From Aporrectodea caliginosa (Eukaryota > Annelida > Clitellata > Crassiclitellata > Lumbricidae): DNA of 64,000 bases. A program made the position numbers and the translations under genes. The stretch spans positions 1,097,408 through 1,161,407 of the forward strand of contig JACEVL010000031.1 in NCBI GenBank assembly GCA_020284085.1. The letters are read 5' to 3'. The stretch's first letter is position 1, and the number at the start of each line of letters is the position of its first letter. Of this stretch, positions 9,965 to 21,166 are shown one piece after another. The notes under the pieces were generated by a model. That model had not been told where the DNA came from and searched no databases. It saw only the letters and a program-made list of their open reading frames with translations.

Positions 9965-11312
9965 CTGTAAAGTCAAATCCACAAAATTTTTATTAAGAAA
10001 AGTTGATGCAACAATTCCAAGATTAAACTAGTCTATGCATTTAAATCTGTATTTTTTCTACCTCCAGACTATATAGAGTCATTTAAATAAATTCGAGACT
10101 AATTTTGAAACATTCTTAGTTTTGGTAATCAGGATGAAAAATACCGTAATCAAGATGATAAAATGTGACGTTAAATTTATTTAGTTTTATTTAAAATCGA
10201 ACATGTGCTACTCAGGAAAGGCGTGACATAGATGTGAGACGAGTACACATGCAGGTCACAGTTTATTTCAACCTTCAGGAGAACACGTTCTTTGGCCCTT
10301 TCCCATTTGAAAATATTTGTAATAAAGCGTTCCTAAGTTCATATAAGTATTGCAGCTGTATATTGTCTTTGAACCAAGGAAGAACTCCAAAGGAACGTTA
10401 GGTCAGGCAGCCTAAACGCAACAAATTCGAGCGGAATATTAGAGGCCAAAGAGAAAGATTTTTACCACGAATGTGTCCCACAAAACTGTCGCTTGAAGAG
10501 TGTAGAAGAACTCCTAAATCTGTAGCCTGAAAGAAAGCTTCAGTCGTTTGACTTGGACGACCAATAAATGCCTCCGTATCTTTCTCCAGTTCAGCTGCTC
10601 TCGTAATCAATTCGCTTGCAGAGCTAGAGATGTCGCTAGCCGATCCTTTGGACGTCATCACCTCATTGCAATAAGACTCGAAACTTTTTAGATTGGTATA
10701 AGTGCACTGAATTTCAGACTCCTCGCTATCAAACTCGTCGATTTGCTTCTCTTCTACCTGATGCAACTTCTCCATCAGAGAATCGGTGTGTATATCTATA
10801 ATTTTCTTCAGTTTCTCATTTCTTTCTCGAATTCCACGTTTTATTTTCACTGTTTTTGACAGGACATGTTTCTTTTTCTGTTCCAAAATCCTTCCCTTCG
10901 ATAATATCTCTTCTGCGCAGTTCGACATTGTTAGTTCGAGATTTCTTATTGCATTCGTTAGAATTGTTTGACGGCTTTCTTTCTCGCCTGTACTCACACT
11001 TTTCCATTTGTGTGAAGTTTCTTTTGTTATTTTCCTCGAATTTAACATAGATGTCACATTCTTAAGACTTTCCACAATGAAGTTCTTTGGCAAACTACTC
11101 AAGCCATCCACTGGAATGGTAAAAAGATTTCTACACATAGGACATGGCATAGTTTTTCCCGGTCTCTTATTTCGTGCTCTGCAAGCGTTTTCAAGACATT
11201 GGAGACAGAAAGTGTGTATGCACGGTAATGATCTCGGATCTGTAAATGTGTTGTAACAAATAGAGCATTCCGTCAGATTATGAAGTTTTTGTCCGGCTGT
11301 AGCCATTTTCAT
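9051..11312 (-). CDS. TRIM-like gene A: RING-coiled coil-Kelch protein lacking B-boxes
   Basis: Two-exon gene model: 11312-10466 and 9964-9051, giving 586 residues. The RING finger is C3HC4 at residues 16-60 (C16/C19, C31, H33, C36/C39, C57/C60). A coiled-coil region fills about residues 110-260, and a Kelch beta-propeller region is encoded by exon 2 (repeats ending YVIGI, LYICGGY, LYIFGGT, IILVGC, LFVIGGG). Exon 1 ends CGTG|GTAAAA in phase 1. Exon 2 begins after TTTACAG, and the frame reads straight through (EKTSHFENSMIVTG). Compared with gene B, about 110 residues holding both B-boxes are missing between residues about 98 and 112, yet the frame stays open. The RING predicts E3 ubiquitin ligase activity and Kelch predicts substrate binding; both are inferred from family. 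A 5' non-coding exon is likely, because an acceptor-like TTCCAG lies just upstream of the ATG. Confidence 0.8.
9965..10465 (-). other. Intron of gene A
   Basis: A 501-bp AT-rich intron with a GT donor at 10465-10464 and an AG acceptor at 9966-9965. No repeat recognised inside. Confidence 0.75.
10466..11312 (-). CDS. Gene A exon 1 (RING, coiled coil)
   Basis: Encodes MKMATAGQKLHNLTECSIC and onward through the RING, then a Lys/Glu-rich coiled coil, ending FVGHIRG at a phase-1 donor. A second in-frame ATG is two codons downstream. The usual B-box cysteine and histidine pairs are absent; only the post-B-box SHKWKSVS remains, matching SHKCKDV of gene B. Confidence 0.85.
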
Positions 11313-11394
11313 TAATTCTGTGTCTACCTGGAATCAGAATAGAACGTTTTTACCGGTAAGCTATTACGAGCGAAAACTAATTCCGTATGTAGTT

Positions 11395-11626
11395 AATAAT
11401 AATAATAATAATAATAATCTTCGTTTAATTTCAAACTGACACAACGCAGAATGATTACAGTGTACAATTATGCAATTGAAACAATTCTTAACTACTAACA
11501 GAACAGACAGCCTGCAATACACGGCGCTAATAGCAGCCTACAAAGCATATCCGCCCTACGGGGCTCGAACTCAGCACCTCTCGCTCTCTACGCCAGCTGT
11601 TATCCAACGCGCCACCGGGCCCCCCG
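11395..11626 (-). mobile_element. tRNA-derived SINE (family S1)
   Basis: On the minus strand the head reads GGGCCCGGTGGCGCGTTGGA (box A-like), followed by box B AGTTCGAGCCCCG near 11570. Then comes GCTATTAGCGCCG and the common TTAGTAGTTAAGAATTGTTT core, ending in a (TTA)n run at 11395-11417. It matches copies at 28447 and 45171. Confidence 0.75.
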
Positions 11627-11904
11627 GTTCAAGTCAACTATATGAGATCAAGATAAAAAAAATTCTGACCTACAGTTCAACTACTCCAGAATAAACTGGA
11701 ATAGTATTTATTCAGTTCAACAGGGACATTGCCTTTTCAATATACTTACCTGGTAGTATATAATTTATGAGTAGTGTATAGAAGCCAATGGTTTGGCAAA
11801 ATTTCTAATTCGTAATTACACCATTCGATATTGACTGTACATATATAAAACTTGTAAATGACTTTTATTAGGAAGAAATTATACTGGTTATTGGAATCTC
11901 ATTG

Positions 11905-12180
11905 TATTGTATTGTATCTATAAATTTATAAAGCGCCTCTCACAGTGAACACCAATCAGAGGCGCTCCCAGTGCGAAAGACTCCGAGCGAAAAGTGTTCT
12001 TAAAACAACGAAAAGAAGCACCTGGCCCACCAGATAGCAACAAAGAACGGGTTGATGAAGGGAGTTGGTTCCATAGTGAAGGGCCAATGAAGGCAAAAGC
12101 TCGAGATTTAGCCATAGTAGTCCTCGCTCGTGGGACAAGAAGGTCAAGGCGATCAAGTGAGCGAAGTGGACGGTGAGAGG
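11905..12180 (-). mobile_element. L2-type LINE 3' end
   Basis: The minus-strand translation has the L2 C-terminal signature AFAFIGPSLWNQLP, then SFRCFKNTF. Beyond it is the 3' hairpin AGCGCCTCT...AGAGGCGCT followed by TTATAAAT and an (ATACA)n tail at about 11905-11930. 5'-truncated. Confidence 0.8.
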
Positions 12181-12332
12181 TGGCGGATGATTTTATTAGG
12201 AAACATTTGACTGATTTAAATAATAATATATTTAAATCAATCTACTCTGTAAAGTAGCAAGCCACATGAAATAAAAATGAAGCTAACTGTGAAGATTCCA
12301 TATTTTATTACCACAATTATTAATTAGTTTCT

Positions 12333-12460
12333 ATTTTTGCCAAGAGGTTGTTGCCATTTTTGCCAAGAGGTTGTTGCCATTGTTGCCAAGAGGTTGTTGC
12401 CGGGACGGTTATAGCCATGACAATAACCGGTTATAACCGGTGGCTGGCAACAACTTGCCA
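12333..12460. repeat. Short minisatellite (about 24-bp unit) with palindrome
   Basis: Three copies of TTGCCAAGAGGTTGTTGCCA at 12336-12400, then the palindrome ACCGGTTATAACCGGT at about 12426-12441, then an inverted GGCAACAACTTGCCAA. The whole could fold into a stem. Confidence 0.6.
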
Positions 12461-12591
12461 ACCCTGGTTTATAGCGCCTATTTTAATGCTTCCGACTTCA
12501 CATTTACATTACATGGGCACATGGAACTTCACCTGCGCGTTATAATAATAATAATAATAATATTACTATTACTAAATAGAAGATTCTGTAA

Positions 12592-13340
12592 GTAAGTAAG
12601 TAAATTCTTTATAGAAAAGCACTAGCAAAAGCAAAGTCTTGTTGCATGGCAAGCTTAATACATACAGACAATATAATAACATACAAACAGTATATTAGCA
12701 AACAGTGTAATAACATACAAAAAGTATAATAAAACAAACCATGAATTGCATAAGAGAGGCTACTGCTACTGTATATCAAGGTTATTGCATTTCAAAAGGA
12801 AATGGATGAGTTCAAATAGCCAGATTTTGAGAAACCTTGGTTATTTGTATAGCATCCTGGCAAGGAAGCATTTCTGAGACAGCTTATCAAACCTAGGAAG
12901 CTCACGGTTATGTGGCCGGGACCAAAGGTAGCAGCGGGTGTGCTTAATCGAAGGTAGCAATTTATGCAATACATGACAAGAATTATGCAGAATGCAAACA
13001 AAGAGACCAACGTCAGCATTGTTGCGAAGTCTCAAATGAACGAGAAGATAAAGGCAATTACCTCTGGTGTACCAGTCTCCAGATAACTCCCTCAAGGGCC
13101 TCGCGTCCCTGCCCGACAGCGAAGCCCCATCACACAGGCGAGCAATGCAACCTGCCAAGTGTGGTGGCTCGTATCCCATCAAACAAGCAGTCTCCCGAAA
13201 GCCCATGCGACCTCAAGATCCGAAGTGCATAAGAGGCATTTGAGATGAAGAAGACTGTCTCACAATCAATCACATTTGTGTAGCTAGCTGAACACTGATA
13301 ATATAGCTCGTTTTCACGAACCTCATAAAGGCGCTGTAAC
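12592..13340 (-). mobile_element. Non-LTR retrotransposon 3' fragment (family B)
   Basis: On the minus strand, fragments of a reverse-transcriptase C-terminal region can be read in more than one frame: YALRILRSHGLSGD..DGIRATTLGRL at 13240-13150, and LFVCILHNSCHVLHKLLP near 13000 with LPRFDKLSQKCFLARMLYK near 12880. The 3' end reads TTTGCTAGTGCTTTTCTATA then AAGAAT and an (ACTT)n tail at 12592-12607. Frameshifts show it is dead. Confidence 0.7.
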
Positions 13341-13660
13341 ATTCAATCAATCAATTCTTTTATTGTTTCCAGAGAATAGTTTACAAGACTTAGTAGTGAC
13401 CCAGATCATCGATCATAAGTTTCGAAATTTAAAACAGTCAGATCATATGATTAGCATATTAATTTTTGAGGAAACCAATCAGGTACCAAGAAGGGTCTGA
13501 AGTCGCGCTAAGTTAGGAGACCCCTTAGCCTATACCATTTTAGCAGAGGGATGACCATTGAGTATACATAAAACAGATTTTAAAAGGTGAGTCTTAAGAC
13601 AAGCCGAAAATGTTTTCTGAGCTCTTTGTAACGGTAAAGTTCTAATTCCATGTGCAGTAC
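13341..13660 (-). mobile_element. L2-type LINE 3' end adjoining family B fragment
   Basis: The minus strand encodes LPLQRAQKTFSACLKTHLL (about 13640-13585), the usual end of an L2 ORF2. Its tail is AATTGATTGATTGAATG at 13357-13341. The abutting positions suggest one element inserted in or next to the other. Confidence 0.6.
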
Positions 13661-13664
13661 CTCT

Positions 13665-13806
13665 GGAAATCGGACTCGGACCTCCTCGGACTACTCTTTT
13701 GGACAACCCTTCTGACTAGACGCAGCGCTCGTGAATAAGCTGGTGCCCTGCGCTTGGCTTTCGAGTGGCGCTTTAGAAATTTGGAGATTACGATTACGAT
13801 TACGAG
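13665..13806 (+). mobile_element. SINE-like repeat (family S5) with (GATTAC)n tail
   Basis: Contains GACGCAGCGCTCGTGAATAA, GCTGGTGCCCTGCGCTTGGC, GAGTGGCGCTTTAGAAATTT, then GATTACGATTACGATTACGA. Nearly identical to 19285-19437; weaker copies are at 19625, 38845, 52310 and 57985. Confidence 0.7.
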
Positions 13807-13913
13807 TACTGTTCCATGAAAGTGCTCTTATACACAAGGATTGGTGTGAGCGAATCGCTGATCGGGAGCGCGAAACCAATAGGTTCTGGATGCCTGGATG
13901 CGTGTTATTTGAG

Positions 13914-14280
13914 CCGGTATCACGAAATAGAGTATCCGTCCTAAGACTATCCGGGGGATGTATGAATTTATCCCCCGGATGGAATAAACCGGTTTAAAGT
14001 ATTCGGGGCGATAAACCATTCTATCCTCCATCGTCATACGCTTCACGATAGCCTCGAAGAAAATCCAGTCAAAATCACCAAAAACAGAAGTAAATTAATT
14101 TCAGGTCGACGTACAAACTAAAGATACGCAACTTAAAATATTTTATGTGAACAATAAATCCAAACAGTACGACTGAATACACTTAGAAACCGCCAAAAAT
14201 GGAAAACTAAACCGAATACTCCATTTCGCTAATTAATGGGGATACTCATGTATGGGGGATACTCTATTTGGTGACACCGG
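13914..14280. mobile_element. CCGG-element copy 1 (367 bp, non-autonomous DNA transposon)
   Basis: The ends are inverted repeats TATCACGAAATAGAGTATCC and (reverse complement of the right end) TNTCACcAAATAGAGTATCC, flanked on both sides by CCGG (13914-13917 and 14277-14280). A subterminal hairpin TCCGGGGGAT...TATCCCCCGGA lies at about 13948-13980. There is no transposase frame. Confidence 0.75.
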
Positions 14281-15534
14281 AATAAAAGTTGCTGACTCAC
14301 TTTGATACAGCTGCTAAAGCATATTTGGTAAAGCACTGTCATAAAGAAGAAAGTATAAGATAAAGAAAAAATGAGCATTTCTTAAGTCAATCTCTATACG
14401 CAGTCATGTGTATTCATGAAGTTTCGCGGCTTTCTTAGTCCAGGCGTGTGAGGGCGGTGACCAGTCATTGTCCAATCCGTCTGACCTAATTACAGACGGT
14501 CCACGATCCACAGTGATGTACTAATCTTAAAACGAGTTCATTAGTGAGTGCTAGTAGAATAAAAATCACAAAATATATGTGTATTATAGCGGGGAGCGCA
14601 CTGCCGACCTCTTGGTGACATAGGCGCAAACTTTTGCTTTTGTCTCTGGGTGCATGTGTTCTACCCCGGGAAAATTTTTATGTTCTACACTGAACACAGG
14701 TGAGTCTTAGTGCATTTTCGGAGACATGAAGAAAGAAATTTGTTTTCTTGTCAAGAGTGTGGTGAAAAAGAGTATTTCAACCTCACGTGACAGTGTCTGA
14801 CATAGTTGTGTAACCTTACTGCTTACATGTTCCGAAATTTGTGATTGTAGCCTGTCTTATATAAGACATTTACAAATTTATATATGTGGGTTCGAATTCT
14901 TCTTAACTTTCAATCTGCGTGCATTCGCACCCACGCTCCCAGAGAGTCGGCGCCTAGGTTGGGTGATAGTTTATCACGCTATAAGCATTGCAGATGAAAA
15001 AGCCAATGACTGCGTTCATGAGCAAATTAAAGATAAGAAATTCATGCAATTAAACTATGAAAGCTGCTTAATCAGACAGAAACTGAGGAGCCTGAATCTG
15101 ATGGAACTACAATCACATGTAGACAACTGTATATTTTTCGTATTGAAAGTGCCACAGACTATTTTCCCATGGTAGCAATGACCCCGCTATGTCAGCCAAA
15201 AAGGACAACTGTCTATTTATAGCAACGAATCGAATCTTTGCAAGTCATATGCTCAATGATTCTATGTTGTAGAAAATTCACGGATTAATTTACCCTTGGC
15301 TTAACCTTTGTTTACGATCTCAAGTTCTCATTTATACAAGATGTCGCAAAATGTGAAGTAGACCTGGCAAAAAAATAAATTATAACTGATCTTTTCTAAC
15401 ATAAATTGACAACACATAGGCCTAATTGTTTGCAGTGTGTAGATTTTTCCGCACATCCTGAAGTTATTTTTATCTCGCTTGATCAGATCCTTATATAAAA
15501 ATATGTTCTAGCTTATTTTTAAATTTTCTAATTA
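14281..15534. other. Gene-free stretch, nothing recognised
   Basis: Mixed unique-looking DNA with a 70-codon plus frame at 14963-15175 that has no domain. No gene called. Confidence 0.4.
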
Positions 15535-15617
15535 CTTTTAATTATCCATTAGCGCTCATGTTAGCATTTCTGCGTTTTTGTTAATTGTTTTTATCAAATA
15601 AATAAATGAATATACTG
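15535..15617 (+). mobile_element. LINE family C 3' tail
   Basis: Contains CTCATGTTAGCATTTCTGCG, TTTTTGTTAATTGTTTTTAT and CAAATAAATAAATGAATATA. This is the same 3' UTR end, in the opposite orientation, as at 16190, 21578, 44222 and 46182. Confidence 0.65.
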
Positions 15618-16009
15618 TTGTTCATCATACCAGTCGTCAAAATCGAAACGATAGCCTCTAAATCAGCATCATATGATAACCGATAGCCTAGCCCTACCGT
15701 TGGCGCACCTCTGTATTTTCGAAAATAGTTCGCGATCCAGTCAAGAAGCTAAATTAAAATGCATCGTTTTAATGAAATTTACGATATTTAGGAAGAGGCA
15801 AAGATCGAGAAATGTTATCTTACGTTTATAGTCTAATAAGCAGATCAGTGGATGGTTAGGCGTCGTTCAAAGTGGGTCAGCGTTTGCAACTGAAAGCCGG
15901 ATCAAGTAACCGCTGACTCCCTTGGCCTGTACGCTTACCTACGCTGGGTACCTGCTCTTCGTAAACGTCTGCTGAGAGTAAAACAGTTTTTATGTAGGCC
16001 TCGAGATAG

Positions 16010-16840
16010 ACGAAAATCACGGTCAAAAAGTGAAGAAATCAGGGCATACTTTTTACAAAATTGACAAATTCACGGTGAATTCACGGCACCAATTCACAGT
16101 CATATTGTGTTCATAAAATATCGCAATGACAAACACTTTTCACTCCGTTTACGACGTTACGTCAGCGCAGATACCGTGTGACTTCATCAGTCAGTATATT
16201 CGTTTAATTGATAAAAACAATCTGACAAAAACGCAGAAATGCTAACATGAGTGATAATGATATATAGAGATTGAATAGAAAATAAAACACAGAAGTTATA
16301 ATAAGGTATACTATAGTAATAATAACCTGGAAGGCGCCATCCGTCAGGTTGATGATGTTAAGTGCTAGAGGTAATGGTGTGTTCATGGGTCATCGGTTGA
16401 TGCTGCAAAGGTGTCATATTCGAGGTATAACGGTGATTGATGTTATATGTATTGTCCAATGCTGTGGGCCTGCGGAGAAGCACTTGGAAAACGCTCTGTT
16501 CGCTTTTAACACACACGCAGAACATGAAGTCAATAGCCAGTAAAACTGAACGAAGTCACGGCTTCAAGTACGAATCAATGGTTTAATTTACTTCTGGCGT
16601 CATTCTGGCAAGTTGATTAAAAATGCCTTCGTTCTTGGCCAAAACATTATTCATGATCACGGCGACTGTTTTAGGTCCAATTTGTTATGTTTAACATGAG
16701 AAATTTATGAATTTTGACACAAAAAGTGCAGCATGTGTGAACAAATTATGGCAAATCACGACAAGTGCTAATATTCGCGACATTCACCGCAATGGTGAAA
16801 ATTCACGGTTTCCGTGAATTCCGTGAATTCGTAGTAGTCT
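16010..16840. repeat. Dispersed repeat rich in CACGGTGAATTC, interrupted by a LINE tail
   Basis: Left part 16010-16150 (GACGAAAATCACGGTC ... GACAAACACTTTTCACTCCG) and right part 16700-16840 (TTTTGACACAAAAAGTGCAG ... CCGTGAATTCCGTGAATTCG) match, in reverse complement, the two sides of 52725-53130. A LINE family C tail at 16190-16262 sits between them. Confidence 0.6.
16190..16262 (-). mobile_element. LINE family C 3' tail, inserted copy
   Basis: Reads ATATTCGTTTAATTGATAAA, AACAATCTGACAAAAACGCA and GAAATGCTAACATGAGTGAT. It is a very short 5'-truncated insertion within the dispersed repeat. Confidence 0.65.
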
Positions 16841-16929
16841 TATATACTTTTTTTTAACGACGCCGTCATATCGACGATGATTGGCGTGAATTCATGTTTT
16901 TCTAGCCCTATTTAGGCCTATATGTTAAT

Positions 16930-18080
<1,151 letters not shown>

Positions 18081-18123
18081 TCAGAAAATCACCCATTACG
18101 ATTACTGATCATTAAATCTAATC

Positions 18124-18152
18124 TTCCGTAGAATAAATTTTATTCTACGGAA
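18124..18152. repeat. Perfect 14-bp hairpin
   Basis: TTCCGTAGAATAAA and its exact reverse complement separated by a single T, next to an AT-rich ATTTATT run. Its function is unknown. Confidence 0.8.
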
Positions 18153-18749
18153 TTTATTATTATTTATTAATTATTTATTTATTTTTTATTTATTTCTATT
18201 AGAATTTGTTTAGAAACATTCACACAAGTAGGCCTAGTTCAATTTTTTTATCTATCGAGGTATATACCTAAGAGTCCTGATTTCGAAGGGGATGCGACCC
18301 TGCTTGGTGCGAGAAATGTCACGGAGCAGCTGGAGAAATTCCACACACTCTGTAGCACATGATAACTTGTATGTTCCGTGCTGTCGAAGAGTAAACAGAA
18401 TACAACGTACTTTCTCATGAATTCGACCGTATCTCTGTAAATCAGACAGCCATGCACAGCCAATATTAACATTAAAGTCAATGCAAACGGCATTACGACA
18501 GCTTACAGGTTAGAATAATTAAGCAGTAAATTAGCCTGTCATGGCTTTGAAAAAAATTAATATGTTCGACCATGTCTAAAGGTTTCTTAAGACATCTTTG
18601 TCTGTATGCGGTATCCGGTAATTTTATATCTATGGTCCAGAAATACCAAGGAGATAAGAAACTGCTCTGAAGACGAGGAAAAGCAAAGTGAGGTCATTTT
18701 TGCTTATTTTGATTCTGTCCTGGCCGTTATTTGATCTGTTAATGAAGTA

Positions 18750-19110
18750 CACTCAACCGTGATGTGTGAAGTTTCAATCATGAAACATTTTGTAAAGATA
18801 TTATTTCTCTAAAGAGATTATTTCTCCGAAGACGTTGCTGCTTTTAGCCTGTGAGTTATAAAAGTGATTATGAAAAGCAAAAGTTAGATTGCAAATCATT
18901 TCTGGCAGGAGAGGATTTTCGAGAGGTCTTTGAATTAAATGCCTTTGATGTCAATCAATCGCTGAATATTTCAGTGAAACATTTACTTTGTTGAGGCATG
19001 TGTTGCAAAATACTCCTGAAATCGAAAGTAAAAGTGGGAAGATAACTCGTTGATTTCCAATTACGTAAAACTATTGAGCGATGATATAAATAGACCGCTA
19101 CGCACATTGT
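18750..19110 (+). promoter_or_regulatory. Putative promoter of TRIM-like gene B, TATA box at about 19085
   Basis: TGATATAAATAGACCGCTAC at about 19080-19100 is a good TATA box. About 400 bp around it aligns patchily with 37200-37600: shared AACATTTTGTAAAG, the AAAAGTGGGAA-like stretch, and TATAAATAGAC at 37576. Conserved upstream DNA next to related genes suggests a real promoter. It lies 0.9 kb before the coding start, leaving room for a 5' non-coding exon and an intron. Confidence 0.45.
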
Positions 19111-19284
19111 CGCATGTAGCAAGACCACAGTAGGGCCTACTATGTCCGCCCACTATGTTCGAAGATGAAATTTAACTATTTTTATCCTTTGTAGGCATCT
19201 CAAACCAACATCGTGCGATAAATTCGTTGTTAAAGTTCATTTATTTTACGAACTCGCCAGAACCAGAATCTGCTTGGCCCTCTC

Positions 19285-19437
19285 TGATACTCTGGAAACT
19301 CGGACCTCCCTCGGACTACTCTTTTGGACAACCCCTCTGACTAGACGCAGCGCTCGTGAATAAGCTGGTGCCCTGCGCTTGGCTTTCGAGTGGCGCTTTA
19401 GAAGTTTGGAGATTACGATTACGATTACGATTACGAA
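19285..19437 (+). mobile_element. SINE-like repeat (family S5)
   Basis: Nearly identical to 13665-13806 over about 140 bp, with the (GATTAC)n tail at 19420-19437. A second, diverged copy follows at 19625-19722. Both sit in the presumed first intron of gene B. Confidence 0.7.
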
Positions 19438-19989
19438 GCCGCACCTCTTGCGATCTAGCGACAGGAATTCTGAGCAAACCTGAAAACACTGCTCTTTCAC
19501 AAATCCTATCCCGATTCCTCCGCTTCCCCTCACCTCCCTCGCCGTTTCGGTTCTAAAGTCTAAACACCATCCACCTTAGCCATCTGAATGTCTCCTTGCC
19601 TTTCTCTAGATCTTAACCCCCTGCCTATCGATTTAGTTTTGAAAAGCGCTTGTGAATAAGCTGGTTCCCGCAACTTCGCTTTCTTGAGCTCTGTAGAAAT
19701 CTCGAGTTTACGATTGCGTATCGGTGTCAACAGTAGCATCCTTTGTCTTTACGGCCGGAGTCCAAGATCTTGACCTGGCAGAAAAACACACCAAACACTC
19801 TCGCGGAAATGATTTAGTTCATCGTTGACGAATAATGAGCTGATCTTACTGACACAGTTTTCTTTGGCGATGAGATATTTATTTTTTTGCAATATATTAC
19901 ATCGAATCATCGGTTATACAAGTGGGTGATGCTTTTAACAAATCCGAGCAATAAGGAGGTAATGCTGTGCTTGCAGATAACCATTGAAC

Positions 19990-21166
19990 ATGACTGAAGC
20001 CCGAGATCAACTTCAGAAACTGACGGAATGCTGTATCTGTTTCAAAACATTTACTGATCCCAGAATGCTGCAATGCATCCACACTTTCTGTCTCGAATGT
20101 CTGAAACAAACAGGCGACGCAGATAAGAAGAAACCTGGAGAACATGTGCCATGTCCCTTATGCAGAAAAGAGTTTATCATACCAGCAGAAGGAATGAATG
20201 GACTACAGAAGAACTTCTTCATGCAACATCTCATGGATGTAACAACAATGTTACTGCCAGGCAACGAGTTAGTCCCTGTTTGCGACATGTGTAAAGCCCT
20301 TCACGAAGGTGACGAAGAAAGGGCAAAGGAAGCTACTATGCGATGTCTAGAGTGTATAGACAACTTTTGCGATATGTGTGCGAAAACACACAAGTTATCC
20401 AAGTTGAGCAGGACTCATAACATTGTGAAAATCGGAAATGAAACTGAAGAGGATATTAGAAACATGAAACCAATAAGGAACTGTAGTGTTCATAATCAAC
20501 AGCCATTAAACTTTTATTGCGCCGACTGTAAGAAAATCTTATGCGTGTCGTGCTTTGTTGAAAATCATGCATCACACAAATGCAAAGATGTGACAACGGT
20601 CCATAGAGAATTCCGCCAAACAATAGAAAAGGACGCAATGAAGATTTCAAACTGCGCAGAAGAGATTGTGTCTAAGGGAAGAATGGTGGAACAGAAAAAG
20701 ACAGAAATCCTTTTAAATTTAGCAGCGACAGAAGATAAAATTCGACAAAGAAATTTTGAGCTAAAAGAAATTATAGATAGTCACACATATTCCCTACTGC
20801 AGGATTTGTCTCATATAAAGCAGAAGCAAATCAAGGATTTTGCGAATGAAATAGAAGAAATTGATCGCATTTGTGCCATTTTAAAAAGTTTTGAGACTTA
20901 TTGCAGTGAACTGATATCAAAAGGATCTGCTAGCGATGTCTGCAACTGTGTGAATGAACTGCATTCGAGGTCGGATGAGCTGAAAAAAGATCACAAGGCA
21001 TTCATTAGTCGTCCTTTTCAAATGACCGAAGTGTCATTTAAAGATACAGAATTCAGAGGACTCCATGGTAATAGAAGCAACAATATCGTGGGGCAAATTG
21101 AATGCAAGTTTTTTATGTGCGCTTTCCCGTCGCAGCATCCATCGCAGTCTTCAGATCATGAACAAG
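19990..21166 (+). CDS. Gene B exon 1 (RING, B-boxes, coiled coil)
   Basis: Uninterrupted for 392 codons plus one base. If unspliced, the frame would run 14 bases further to a TAG at 21178, giving a stand-alone 396-residue protein ending DHEQGNLK. That read-through form is a real alternative to the spliced model. Confidence 0.9.
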
